Shown one piece after another: positions 1-9,582 of a stretch of 64,000 nucleotides of DNA (within the stretch, counting starts at the first letter, position 1; every line of letters starts with the position of its first letter). Both the position numbers and the translations under genes were made by a program. The stretch lies in contig NZ_JBASCU010000019.1 of the NCBI RefSeq assembly GCF_049651805.1, forward strand, positions 1-64,000, in the 5' to 3' direction. The notes below the pieces were generated by a model that was given only the letters and a program-made list of their open reading frames with translations, made no database searches and had not been told where the DNA came from. The DNA comes from Pseudolysinimonas_A sp049651805 (GTDB taxonomy: Bacteria; Actinomycetota; Actinomycetes; Actinomycetales; Microbacteriaceae).

Positions 1-939
1 CCGCGCGGCACTGCGGTGGTCTACGCGGTGCTGCCGCTGTTCCACGCCTACGGGCTCACCCTGTGCCTCACCTTCGCGATGAGCATGGGCGCACGCCTGG
101 TGATGTTCCCGCGATTCGACCCCGACCTCGTGCTGCCCGTGGTCAAGAAGCGGCCTGCGACGTTCCTGCCCGCGGTGCCGCCGATCATCGAGCGCCTCAC
201 CATCGCAGCTAAGGAGAAGGGCGTCAGCCTCGACGGCATCCAGATCTCCATCTCGGGCGCGATGCCGCTCTCGGCGAAGGTCGTCGAGCCGTGGGAGGCC
301 GAGACGCACGGCTATCTCGTCGAGGGCTACGGACTCTCGGAGACGAGCCCGGTGCTCATGGCCAACCCGGTCGCGCCGACCCGCAAGGCCGGCACCGTCG
401 GGCTGCCGCTGCCGAACACTGAGGTGCGGGTCGTCGATCCCGAGACGGGGAAGGATGCCGCGACGGGCGAGCCGGGCGAGCTCTGGGTGCGCGGTCCGCA
501 GGTGATGAGCGGCTACTGGAAGAAGCCCGACGAGACGGCGGACGTGTTCGACGGCGACTGGTTCAAGACGGGCGACATCGTGCAGATCGACGCCGACGGG
601 TTCGTGAAGATCGTCGACCGCATCAAGGAGATGATCATCGTCGGCGGCTTCAAGGTCGCACCGAGCGAGGTCGAAGACATCCTGCGCGACTACGACGGTG
701 TGGCGGATCTCGCGATCGTCGGCATCCCCGACGGCGACGGCGAGGAAGAGGTCGTCGCCGCGATCGTCGCCGACGCCGGGGTGACGATCGACGAGGCGGC
801 GTTCCGTGCCTACGCGCGCGAGCGCCTCACGCCCTACAAGGTGCCGAAGCGCATCGTCACCCTCGACGAGCTGCCCAAGTCGCTGATCGGCAAGGTCCTC
901 CGCAAGCGCGTTCGCGACGCCCTCATCGCGGGGCTATGA
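1..939 (+). CDS. Acyl-CoA ligase (AMP-forming), C-terminal part
   Basis: The gene enters from the left edge, so its 5' end is missing; the reading frame is open from base 1. About 312 residues remain of a family usually 500-570 long. Visible motifs are those of long-chain fatty-acid/aryl CoA ligases: YGLSETSP (substrate/AMP-binding A5 motif), a TGD motif in WFKTGDIVQIDADG, the hinge DRIKEMIIVGGFKVAP, and the C-terminal catalytic lysine region PKSLIGKVLRKRVR. By family knowledge it activates a fatty acid with ATP to an acyl-adenylate and then the CoA thioester in the cytoplasm. The exact substrate cannot be read from this fragment. A REP-like palindrome follows the stop codon. Confidence 0.9.
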   Translation, partial: PRGTAVVYAVLPLFHAYGLTLCLTFAMSMGARLVMFPRFDPDLVLPVVKKRPATFLPAVPPIIERLTIAAKEKGVSLDGIQISISGAMPLSAKVVEPWEAETHGYLVEGYGLSETSPVLMANPVAPTRKAGTVGLPLPNTEVRVVDPETGKDAATGEPGELWVRGPQVMSGYWKKPDETADVFDGDWFKTGDIVQIDADGFVKIVDRIKEMIIVGGFKVAPSEVEDILRDYDGVADLAIVGIPDGDGEEEVVAAIVADAGVTIDEAAFRAYARERLTPYKVPKRIVTLDELPKSLIGKVLRKRVRDALIAGL

Positions 940-946
940 CATCCCC

Positions 947-982
947 GGTGGTTGAGCAGCGCCGAAGGCGCGTGTCGAAACC
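947..982 (+). repeat. REP-like palindrome, copy 1
   Basis: Starts GGTGGTTGAGCAG and ends GTGTCGAAACC, with the stem GCGCC-GAA-GGCGC in the middle. It is a slightly diverged copy of the family described at 4604. It lies between the ligase stop codon and the HAD gene. Confidence 0.75.
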
Positions 983-991
983 GCCTCCCGA

Positions 992-1840
992 ATGAACCGC
1001 ACCCTCTACGTCACCGACCTCGACGGCACTCTTCTCGGACCCGACGGATCGCTGAGCGAAACCTCCGCGGTCCTCCTCTCGGACGCCATCGGGCGCGGCA
1101 TGCTCGTCACCTGTGCCACCGCCCGCTCATGGACGACGACGCAGCGGGTCCTCGGTGACTTCCGGTTCGAGCTGCCGTTGGTGCTCTACAACGGCACATT
1201 CACCTACGACGCCGCGCGCGATGTCATGCTCGACCGGAACGAGTTCGACGCCGGTACGACTGAAGCGATCCTGACCCTCCTCGAGGATGCTGGAGTGCCG
1301 CCCCTGGTCTACGGCCTCGATGGGCGGGACGAACGCGTGTCGTGGATCAGAGGGCTCCAGAACGAGGCGACCCAGCGGTTCTGGATGGATCGCCCGAACG
1401 ACCCGCGGAACGCGCCGCGCGACGGTTGGCCGGAGCTCCCGAGCGAGGGCGTTTTCAACATCGCGGCCATCGGGACCCCCGAGGAGATGGAACCGCTGGC
1501 ACTCGCCCTCCGCACCCTCATCGGGTCGGCGGGCGAGGTCAACGTGCAACGTGATACGTACCACCCCCAGGACGTCTGGATTGATGTAGCACCGGCAGGC
1601 GCTACCAAAGGATCCGCGGTTACCGCACTGGCCGAGCGGCTCGGCGCCGACCGGGTCGTCGCGTTCGGCGACAATTTCAATGACTTGCCGCTGTTCGAGG
1701 TCGCCCACGAGTCGTACGCGATGACCCACGCGCCGGCAGCGGTGCGCGCTCGCGCGACGGCGACGCTGGCTGACCAGTCCGACGCCGTCGCACGCTGGCT
1801 CACCGAGCGGGGTACCTCTATGGCCGCAGCAGCACCTTGA
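992..1840 (+). CDS. HAD-superfamily (Cof-type, IIB) phosphatase
   Basis: 282 residues. The N-terminal DLDGTLLG (residues 8-15) carries the nucleophile Asp and the second Asp of HAD motif I. The C-terminal GDNFNDLPLF is HAD motif IV of the Cof/IIB subfamily, and the large cap between them fits this class. By family such enzymes hydrolyse phosphosugars, nucleotides or flavin/pyridoxal phosphates; the substrate is not predictable here. The 3' end overlaps the convergent alcohol dehydrogenase gene by 23 bp. The ATG is chosen because it sits directly before the conserved motif. Confidence 0.88.
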   Translation: MNRTLYVTDLDGTLLGPDGSLSETSAVLLSDAIGRGMLVTCATARSWTTTQRVLGDFRFELPLVLYNGTFTYDAARDVMLDRNEFDAGTTEAILTLLEDAGVPPLVYGLDGRDERVSWIRGLQNEATQRFWMDRPNDPRNAPRDGWPELPSEGVFNIAAIGTPEEMEPLALALRTLIGSAGEVNVQRDTYHPQDVWIDVAPAGATKGSAVTALAERLGADRVVAFGDNFNDLPLFEVAHESYAMTHAPAAVRARATATLADQSDAVARWLTERGTSMAAAAP

Positions 1841-2861
1841 TCGCGCGGCGCTCGTCCATCGCTGCGTAGGCCTCCGCGACCTCCGCGAGCGGTAGCTCCA
1901 GGTCGAACACCGCACCCGGCCGCAGTCGCCCGTCGAGCACCTCGGGCAGCAGCTCGGGGATGTAGTTGCGCACCGGCGCGACACCACCGCGCAGGCCGAC
2001 GTTGGAGCTGAACACCGGCCGCAACTTGAGTTCCGGGTTGAGGTTGGGCACGCCGACGAAGCCGACCTGCCCGCCCGGACGGGTGCTGCCGAAAGCCTGC
2101 CGCATCGACTCCTCCGTGCCGACGCACTCCAGCACGCGGTCGGCGCCGACGCCGTCGAACAGCTCGCGGACCACGCGGATGCCGTCTTCCCCCCGCTCCT
2201 CGACGATGTCGGTCGCGCCGAACTCGCGGGCGAGCGCCTGCCGGGAGGGATGCCGCGACATCGCGACGATGCGGCCGGCGCCGAGTCGGGAGGCAGCGAG
2301 CACGGCGCACAGGCCGACGGCGCCGTCGCCGACGACCACGACGGTGTCGCCCGTCTGCACCCCTGCCGAGACCGCGGCGTGGTGACCGGTGCCCAGGACG
2401 TCGGACAGGGTCAGCAGGTGCGGCACGAGCGCGTCGTCCACCGGACCGGGAACGACCACGAGCGTGCCGTCCGCGAGCGGCACCCGGATCAGCTCGCCCT
2501 GCCCGCCGTCCGCGAGATGCCCGGCGCGATCTTCGCCGCCCCACCAGCTGCCCTGCAGGCACGACGTCGAGAACCCGTTGCGGCAGTTGACGCAGGTCAT
2601 GTCGCAGACGTAGAACGGCGCGATCACGAAATCGCCGGGCTTGACCTGCGAGACGGCTGCGCCGACCTGCTCGACGATGCCGACGAACTCGTGCCCGATC
2701 CGGCCGCTCGTTCTGGTCACACCGCGGAAGGGCCAGAGGTCCGAGCCGCACACGCACGCCGCGACAACCCGCACGATCGCGTCGTCGCCGGTCAGCAGAA
2801 CCGGGTCGGGTACCTCTTCGAAGCGGATGTCGTGGTCACCGTAGAGGAGCGTCGCGTGCAT
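1818..2861 (-). CDS. Zinc-dependent medium-chain alcohol dehydrogenase
   Basis: 347 residues, normal length for the MDR family. ACVCGSDLWPF carries the catalytic-zinc Cys, GHEFVGIVEQVG the catalytic His/Glu region, and the Cys-rich stretch around CDMTCVNC the structural zinc. VVVGDGAVGLCAV is the Rossmann dinucleotide motif. It probably oxidises an alcohol or reduces an aldehyde with NAD(P); substrate unknown. Its 5' end overlaps the 3' end of the upstream PIN gene by 26 bp. A TAGCGT box lies 6 nt before the ATG, so it may also be read from its own leaderless promoter. Confidence 0.9.
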   Translation of the reverse strand: MHATLLYGDHDIRFEEVPDPVLLTGDDAIVRVVAACVCGSDLWPFRGVTRTSGRIGHEFVGIVEQVGAAVSQVKPGDFVIAPFYVCDMTCVNCRNGFSTSCLQGSWWGGEDRAGHLADGGQGELIRVPLADGTLVVVPGPVDDALVPHLLTLSDVLGTGHHAAVSAGVQTGDTVVVVGDGAVGLCAVLAASRLGAGRIVAMSRHPSRQALAREFGATDIVEERGEDGIRVVRELFDGVGADRVLECVGTEESMRQAFGSTRPGGQVGFVGVPNLNPELKLRPVFSSNVGLRGGVAPVRNYIPELLPEVLDGRLRPGAVFDLELPLAEVAEAYAAMDERRAIKVLLRP

Positions 2862-3285
2862 CTCTCGACGCTACTGCTGAAGGCTGACCCGCCCCGACGA
2901 TTCGGCACCGGATGCCAGGCACGCGCGCCAGCTTCGCGTCGGCCGTCACGAGTCGACAGTTCAATTCCTCGGCGAGCGCGAGGTACGCCGCGTCGTAGCT
3001 CGTCGCGTTCGCCGCGAGCTGCACCACGCGGGGCAGGAGTGCGGCGGTCGGCCAGACATCGAACTCGAACTCGGCGAGAACGGTGACTGCTGACCCGAAC
3101 TCCTCCTGGCTGAGATGCCCGCCCAGCCATCGGCCCCGAAGGCCGTTCACCGTCTCGAGCACAAAGTGCTCGGGAACGACCCAGTGCGGATCGCCTGCGA
3201 TGCCTTCGACGACCGCGTCGCGCAGACGCGCGTCGGTCGGCACGAGGTACTCGATCGCAGCCGAAGCGTCTATGGCGATCGTCAC
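2836..3285 (-). CDS. PIN-domain ribonuclease toxin (VapC-like)
   Basis: 149 residues. MTIAIDASAAIEYLV carries the first conserved Asp of PIN domains; DAAYLALAEELNCRLVTAD contributes the later acidic residues of the Mg-binding site. By family it is an RNase toxin cutting tRNA, rRNA or mRNA. The ATG overlaps the antitoxin stop by 4 bp (ATGA), so the pair is translationally coupled. The C-terminal tail runs into the downstream alcohol dehydrogenase gene. The C-terminus is somewhat longer than in typical VapC (about 130 residues). Confidence 0.85.
   Translation of the reverse strand: MTIAIDASAAIEYLVPTDARLRDAVVEGIAGDPHWVVPEHFVLETVNGLRGRWLGGHLSQEEFGSAVTVLAEFEFDVWPTAALLPRVVQLAANATSYDAAYLALAEELNCRLVTADAKLARVPGIRCRIVGAGQPSAVASRDARDAPLR
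2868..2873 (-). promoter_or_regulatory. -10 box (TAGCGT) for leaderless alcohol dehydrogenase mRNA
   Basis: TAGCGT on the minus strand ends 6 nt before the ATG at 2861, the TANNNT-N6/7-start arrangement of leaderless actinobacterial genes. It lies inside the PIN toxin gene. Confidence 0.5.
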
Positions 3286-3554
3286 GCGGTCGACCCGCTC
3301 ACCGCGTCGAGGATCTGCTGCGTGCGCTCGTCGCGCTGCCGCCTGATGAGGTCGGCGGAACTCTCTTCAGCGGCGATGCGAGCGATCGGGTTGTCTCGCG
3401 TGCGCTTCAGCCAGGCACGGTTGCGGGCCAATCTCGCCTCCCGCTCCAGCACGTCAGAGAGGAAGACCTGCAACGACTGCCCGCGCGAGTCGGCCTCCGC
3501 CGCAAGCGCCTCGCGCACGGCATCCGGAACATCTCGAATCTGGATGGCCACCAT
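3282..3554 (-). CDS. Ribbon-helix-helix antitoxin (FitA/VapB-like)
   Basis: 90 residues. The N-terminal MVAIQIRDVPDAVREALAAEA followed by GQSLQVFLSDVLERE is the beta-strand/helix/helix pattern of FitA-type RHH antitoxins. It should dimerise, bind its own promoter and neutralise the PIN toxin through its C-terminal part. It is the first gene of the pair. A TAAAAT box 6 nt before the ATG suggests a leaderless mRNA. The 54-bp gap to the divergent LLM gene must hold both promoters and any operator. Confidence 0.85.
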   Translation of the reverse strand: MVAIQIRDVPDAVREALAAEADSRGQSLQVFLSDVLEREARLARNRAWLKRTRDNPIARIAAEESSADLIRRQRDERTQQILDAVSGSTA

Positions 3555-3560
3555 GCGGTC

Positions 3561-3566
3561 ATTTTA
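3561..3566 (-). promoter_or_regulatory. -10 box (TAAAAT) for leaderless antitoxin mRNA
   Basis: TAAAAT on the minus strand lies 6 nt before the antitoxin ATG; it is the closest to the TATAAT consensus of all the -10 boxes seen here. Confidence 0.6.
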
Positions 3567-3596
3567 GCATGCACTTCTGCTTGCACGTCAGGCAAG

Positions 3597-3602
3597 TAAC
3601 TT
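3597..3602 (+). promoter_or_regulatory. -10 box (TAACTT) for leaderless LLM oxidoreductase mRNA
   Basis: TAACTT ends 6 nt before the ATG at 3609. It is divergent from the antitoxin -10 box only 30 bp away, so binding of the toxin-antitoxin complex could affect both promoters. Confidence 0.5.
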
Positions 3603-3608
3603 CGAGGC

Positions 3609-4616
3609 ATGAGATTCGGCATCTTCGTTCCGCAGGGCTGGCGCTTCGACCTGGTGGGCATCCCGCCGGAGCAGCACTGGGCGACGATGAAGGGTCTCGC
3701 CCTCGCCGCCGAGGCCGGTCCGTGGGAGTCGCTGTGGGTCTACGACCACTTCCACACCACACCGGTGGCCAGCGAGGAGGCGACGCATGAGGCGTGGACG
3801 CTCATGGCGGCGTTCGCGGCGGTGACCGACCGCATCCGTCTCGGCCAGATGTGCACCTGCGTGGCGTACCGCAACCCCGCCTACCTCGCGAAGGTCGCGG
3901 CGACCGTCGACCACATCTCGGGCGGCCGGCTCGAGATGGGCATCGGCGCCGGCTGGTACGAGCACGAGTGGCGCGCCTACGGCTACGGGTTCCCCGAGGC
4001 GCCGGAGCGGTTGAGGATGCTCGACCAGGGTGTGCAGATCATGCGGCAGGCATGGGAGACCGGCACCGCGACCCACAAGGGCGAGCACTACGAGGTGTCG
4101 GGCGCGATCGTACGGCCGCTGCCGCTGCAGGAGGGCGGCATCCCGCTGTGGATCGCTGGCGGTGGCGAGAAGGTGACCCTGCGCATCGCGGCGCAGCACG
4201 CGAAGTACACGAACTTCAACGGTGGGGCCGAAGAGTTCGCCCGCAAGAGCGAGCTGCTGCGCGGCCACTGCGAGAAGCACGGCACCGACTTCGCCGCGAT
4301 CACCCGGTCGAGCAACTTCAACACCATCGTCGGCGCGACCGAGGCCGAGGTGAGCGAGCGGATCGCCACCGTCGAGGCCCGCCTGGTGCCGCACCTCGGC
4401 GCGAAGCGTGCTGCCGACCTGGTCGCGCAGTACCGCGAGGAAGGTCCGGCCCAAGCCGTCGCGGGTACTCCGGAGCAAGTCGTCGACGTCCTACGCGAAC
4501 GCCGCGAGCTGGGGCTCGGCTACTCCATCCACTACTTCCCGGAGTCGGCGTACGACCGCTCAGGCGTCGAGCTGTTCGAGCGCGAGGTCATCCCCGCCCT
4601 CTCGGTGGTCGAGTAG
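3609..4616 (+). CDS. LLM-class F420-dependent oxidoreductase
   Basis: 335 residues, typical for luciferase-like monooxygenase (LLM) TIM-barrel proteins. MRFGIFVPQGW starts the first strand. The stretch VAATVDHISGGRLEMGIGAGW is the family hallmark, and PLWIAGGGEKVTLRIAA is a conserved C-terminal strand. By family it uses reduced F420 (or FMN) to reduce or oxidise a small molecule; the substrate is unknown. The last residues SVVE and the TAG stop are encoded by the REP-like palindrome at 4604. Confidence 0.87.
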   Translation: MRFGIFVPQGWRFDLVGIPPEQHWATMKGLALAAEAGPWESLWVYDHFHTTPVASEEATHEAWTLMAAFAAVTDRIRLGQMCTCVAYRNPAYLAKVAATVDHISGGRLEMGIGAGWYEHEWRAYGYGFPEAPERLRMLDQGVQIMRQAWETGTATHKGEHYEVSGAIVRPLPLQEGGIPLWIAGGGEKVTLRIAAQHAKYTNFNGGAEEFARKSELLRGHCEKHGTDFAAITRSSNFNTIVGATEAEVSERIATVEARLVPHLGAKRAADLVAQYREEGPAQAVAGTPEQVVDVLRERRELGLGYSIHYFPESAYDRSGVELFEREVIPALSVVE

Positions 4617-4641
4617 CGCCCGGAGGGCGCGTGTCGAGACC
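4604..4641 (+). repeat. REP-like palindrome, copy 2 (supplies LLM stop codon)
   Basis: GGTGGTCGAGTAG, stem GCGCCC-GGA-GGGCGC, then GTGTCGAGACC. The TAG within it is the stop codon of the LLM gene, whose protein therefore ends VVE. The stem sequence differs between copies but stays self-complementary, so the hairpin is what is conserved. Confidence 0.85.
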
Positions 4642-4650
4642 AGCTCACGA

Positions 4651-4686
4651 GGTCTCGACACGCCGCTCCGCGGCTACTCGACCACC
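4651..4686 (-). repeat. REP-like palindrome, copy 3
   Basis: Inverted relative to copy 2, 9 bp away. The two form a larger inverted pair between the convergent LLM and clpB genes and may act as a bidirectional terminator. Confidence 0.85.
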
Positions 4687-4693
4687 GAACCCG

Positions 4694-4708
4694 CACGCCG
4701 CTCCGCGG

Positions 4709-4720
<12 letters not shown>
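4694..4720 (-). repeat. REP-like palindrome, partial copy 4 (supplies clpB stop codon)
   Basis: A partial copy that repeats the 3' arm of copy 3. The TAG stop of clpB (4709-4711) lies in it, so ClpB ends SVVE like the LLM protein. Confidence 0.8.
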
Positions 4721-6877
<2,157 letters not shown>

Positions 6878-6894
6878 GGGCCGTTCCTTTCAAA

Positions 6895-6915
6895 CCTGAG
6901 TAGGACCGACTCAAC
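6895..6915 (-). promoter_or_regulatory. HAIR operator (HspR binding site) of clpB
   Basis: CCTGAGT-N7-ACTCAAC, matching the HspR-associated inverted repeat CTTGAGT-N7-ACTCAAG at 12 of 14 positions. It lies 18 bp upstream of the clpB ATG. A minus-strand TAAAGT at 6914-6919 is a plausible -10 box directly beside it, so HspR bound here would block transcription. Confidence 0.85.
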
Positions 6916-7033
6916 TTTAGCGCGGAAGTGGCCACCGCGTCTGGTCAAGTTGGCGAGCCGCCTCCCTCACATGCCGGCCAGTCGGCGAGCTCTCCACCGA
7001 CGAGGCGCTCGTCTCCCGGCATCTGACCGAAAA

Positions 7034-7070
7034 GACCAGAGTGGAATCCGAAACGACCAGAGTGGAATCC
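7034..7070. repeat. 21-bp-period direct repeat at island edge
   Basis: GACCAGAGTGGAATCC occurs at 7034-7049 and again at 7055-7070. It lies in the 223 bp between clpB and the ATPase gene, at the left edge of the accessory island. It may be a remnant of a mobile-element end, but no transposase is nearby. Confidence 0.6.
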
Positions 7071-7100
7071 TATCGGGCCATATCAAAGGATTGCCGATAC

Positions 7101-8300
7101 ATGCTGATAAAGTCCGAGATCGTGTACCCGGAGATCAACCCCTACAGTCCGGGCTCCGGCTTGCGCCCACCTGAGCTAGCTGGCCGCCAGGCCGAGATCG
7201 ACGCCTTCGATCTGACGATCGCGCGCACTCTGAAGTCGGCCCCCAGCCGATCAATGGTCCTTCACGGCCTCCGCGGGGTCGGCAAGACCGTGCTCCTCAA
7301 TCGCTTTCGCGAGATGGCAACCCGCGCTGGGTGGTTCACGGTCGAACTCGAGGGCGCACCTACAGACGGTGGACGGGCCGCCAGTCGACAACGTCTCGCC
7401 CGCGGGTTGCTGGTCGCCGCGAGACGCCTGAACCGACTTGGTGCAGCTGGAGACGCCGTGAAGGCCGCGCTCGGCAGCATCGCCTCGTTCGGACTTTCGG
7501 TCGGTGGCGCCTCAATCAGTATCGGCGTCAACCCGACCGCTGGTCGCGCCGACTCGGGCGAGATCGACGTCGACCTGCTTGAACTTGTCGAAGACCTCGC
7601 CCCCGCGCTGCGCTCACAAAACATTGCTTTCGGGCTGTTCGTTGATGAAATGCAAGATCTCGACGACGAACTACTGACGGCACTCCTCGGGGCACAGCAC
7701 CGATCCGGGCAGGAGGGTTTCCCGTTCTTTGTCGTGGGCGCTGGCCTTCCCTCGCTCCCGGCGCTGCTTAGCACTGCGCGCTCGTACGCCGAGCGACTAT
7801 TCGACTATCGATCGATTGGCTCTCTCGACGAAGGGATGGCACGCGAGGCGCTTGTCACGCCCGCAACCCGCCTGGGGATGACCTACTCGCCGGGGGCGGC
7901 CCAGGCGATCCTCGACGCTTCAGAGGGCTATCCGTACTTCATCCAGACGTTCGGCGCGCGCACCTGGGACCTCGCTCAAGGAAAGGTGATCTCCCACGAT
8001 GAGGCGCTCGCTGGACTCGACGTTGGTCGAGCTGCCCTCGACGCCGGCTTCTACCCGGCGCGGTGGGATCGCGCGACCCCCGCCGAGCGTCGCTATCTTC
8101 GCGCGATGGCCGAACTCGGCGGTGATTCCGTCTCGACGTCCGCGGTCGCCACGAGGCTCGGCGTAACACTGAATAGGCTCAGCGCATCCCGCCAGTCCCT
8201 CATCGAGAAGGGCGTCGTCTTCGCGCCGGAGCGTGGCCTTCTCGCTTTCACCGTTCCGGGAATGGGGGCGTTCCTGCTGCGCCAGAGCCGCGACGATTGA
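7101..8300 (+). CDS. AAA ATPase with C-terminal winged helix (Orc1/Cdc6-like layout)
   Basis: 399 residues from the ATG at 7101; an in-frame GTG at 7041 would add 20 residues but falls in the direct repeat, so the ATG is preferred. Walker A is GLRGVGKT at residues 56-63 and Walker B GLFVDEMQDL at about 178-187. The last 80 residues (PAERRYLRAM...SASRQSLIEKG) look like a winged-helix domain. The function is unknown. Such stand-alone ATPases are common in actinobacterial accessory regions, and here the gene converges on a restriction operon. Its third codon positions look less GC-biased than those of flanking core genes, suggesting transfer. Confidence 0.75.
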   Translation: MLIKSEIVYPEINPYSPGSGLRPPELAGRQAEIDAFDLTIARTLKSAPSRSMVLHGLRGVGKTVLLNRFREMATRAGWFTVELEGAPTDGGRAASRQRLARGLLVAARRLNRLGAAGDAVKAALGSIASFGLSVGGASISIGVNPTAGRADSGEIDVDLLELVEDLAPALRSQNIAFGLFVDEMQDLDDELLTALLGAQHRSGQEGFPFFVVGAGLPSLPALLSTARSYAERLFDYRSIGSLDEGMAREALVTPATRLGMTYSPGAAQAILDASEGYPYFIQTFGARTWDLAQGKVISHDEALAGLDVGRAALDAGFYPARWDRATPAERRYLRAMAELGGDSVSTSAVATRLGVTLNRLSASRQSLIEKGVVFAPERGLLAFTVPGMGAFLLRQSRDD

Positions 8301-8397
8301 TGAGCCTCAGCCCGTCGCCGGAGCGGTTGCCGGACGACGACTAACGTCAATCTCTTGATGCCCCTGTGCGCGCTCTCAGCCGAGAGAACGGGAACCC

Positions 8398-9582
8398 TCA
8401 CGCCGTGGCGGCCTGCAAAATCTCGACGACTCGGTCCGCCGCTCCGGTGGGTGAATCAATCCGACAGTGGACCTCGCCGACGACCAGGTCGCGTGGCTCT
8501 CGTGAGATCTCGGGGGGACCGACCACGATCGCGTGAAGCTCCGCGAAGGCGGATCGCAGGTGGTGGGCGTAGTAGTGAGCTTGCGCGACACCGCCTGCTA
8601 CATATGCCGGGTCACCCGAATCGTAAGGGAACTTGCACTCGAGAATGATCGCTGTAGAACCAGGTCGCGTTATGACGATGTCGGGCCGCTGAGCTCGGCG
8701 AGGGAACGGATCGCCGTGTTGACTCGTCAGCCCGCCTAGAAGTTCGCGGTGATCCGGACCGCCGAGGAACTGACCCCAAATCGAGCCGGATTCGCACCAG
8801 ACTTCCCACGTCTCTCCCGACCCACGATCAATCTCAAACACGGGGCCGGCTCCCAACCGTTCCAACGGCCTAAGTGAGGTCACCGAGAACCCTGCATTCG
8901 CGCAAGCGCGGAGAATCTCGCCGAGCGACGCGAGATGGAAAACCCGATCGGGTAGGCCCTCCGGCTGGATGAGTGTCTTGGCGAGCCGATCTAGCCCGCT
9001 CGGCCTTTCGATCGCGGTCAAGAGTCGCGCGATGGCCGATACAGATCGCCACGGAGCCCCCATCCCGTCGAGATCGAGGAGGTCGTCGGGTGTCGGGTGT
9101 CGGGACGAGTCCCCCGCGAAGCCCCGAGCGAGAGCGATTGCGGAATAGACGGCCAGCGAGTCTTTGCTCTCTGATAGCCCGAGAGTCAATCGATTCGTCA
9201 CCCAGGCAAGTACCGTGCGAGGAACGTCGACCTCGACTCGCGCCCTCCGGCTCGTCGCGACTTGCTGCGGTGGCCATCCGCGCATGGCGGTCTTCGCCCA
9301 GTCCACCCGCCCACTCACCGAACTCGACCATGCTCGTTGCCTTTCGCGAGTCACGGGAGTGTGCGACTCCCAAGCGCTCCTCGTCCTGGGCCAGCTCGAA
9401 ATCTGCCGCCGGTATTCGAGTAGCACGACTCGCATCGCACGTGCGCGCACTTCGCGAACGGTCCACTCGAGTCCTAGTTCGACGTCCTCCATTGCCGCAA
9501 TTGTGCGAACAAGGTCACCTGGCCCCGCCCAGATCGAACTCAGCCATTCCAGGCCCGCCCGCGAGTAGCTGAGGTCAGCCAC
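8398..9582 (-). CDS. PD-(D/E)XK nuclease, McrC-like restriction subunit
   Basis: 394 residues. In the last quarter RPDIVITRPGSTAIILECKF supplies D301-X13-E315-C-K317, the PD-(D/E)XK nuclease core. The N-terminal 280 residues are mostly helical with no motif I recognise. It is the last gene of the restriction operon, overlapping the AAA gene by 8 bp. By analogy with McrC, LlaJI.R2 and the BsuMI YdjA protein, it should be the DNA-cutting subunit that works with the upstream McrB-like motor. The exact family was not verified by search. Confidence 0.75.
   Translation of the reverse strand: MADLSYSRAGLEWLSSIWAGPGDLVRTIAAMEDVELGLEWTVREVRARAMRVVLLEYRRQISSWPRTRSAWESHTPVTRERQRAWSSSVSGRVDWAKTAMRGWPPQQVATSRRARVEVDVPRTVLAWVTNRLTLGLSESKDSLAVYSAIALARGFAGDSSRHPTPDDLLDLDGMGAPWRSVSAIARLLTAIERPSGLDRLAKTLIQPEGLPDRVFHLASLGEILRACANAGFSVTSLRPLERLGAGPVFEIDRGSGETWEVWCESGSIWGQFLGGPDHRELLGGLTSQHGDPFPRRAQRPDIVITRPGSTAIILECKFPYDSGDPAYVAGGVAQAHYYAHHLRSAFAELHAIVVGPPEISREPRDLVVGEVHCRIDSPTGAADRVVEILQAATA

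Noticed and set aside
7034..7070. Insertion sequence at the island edge
   Set aside because: Only the repeated 16-mer is present; no transposase gene or inverted termini found in the window.
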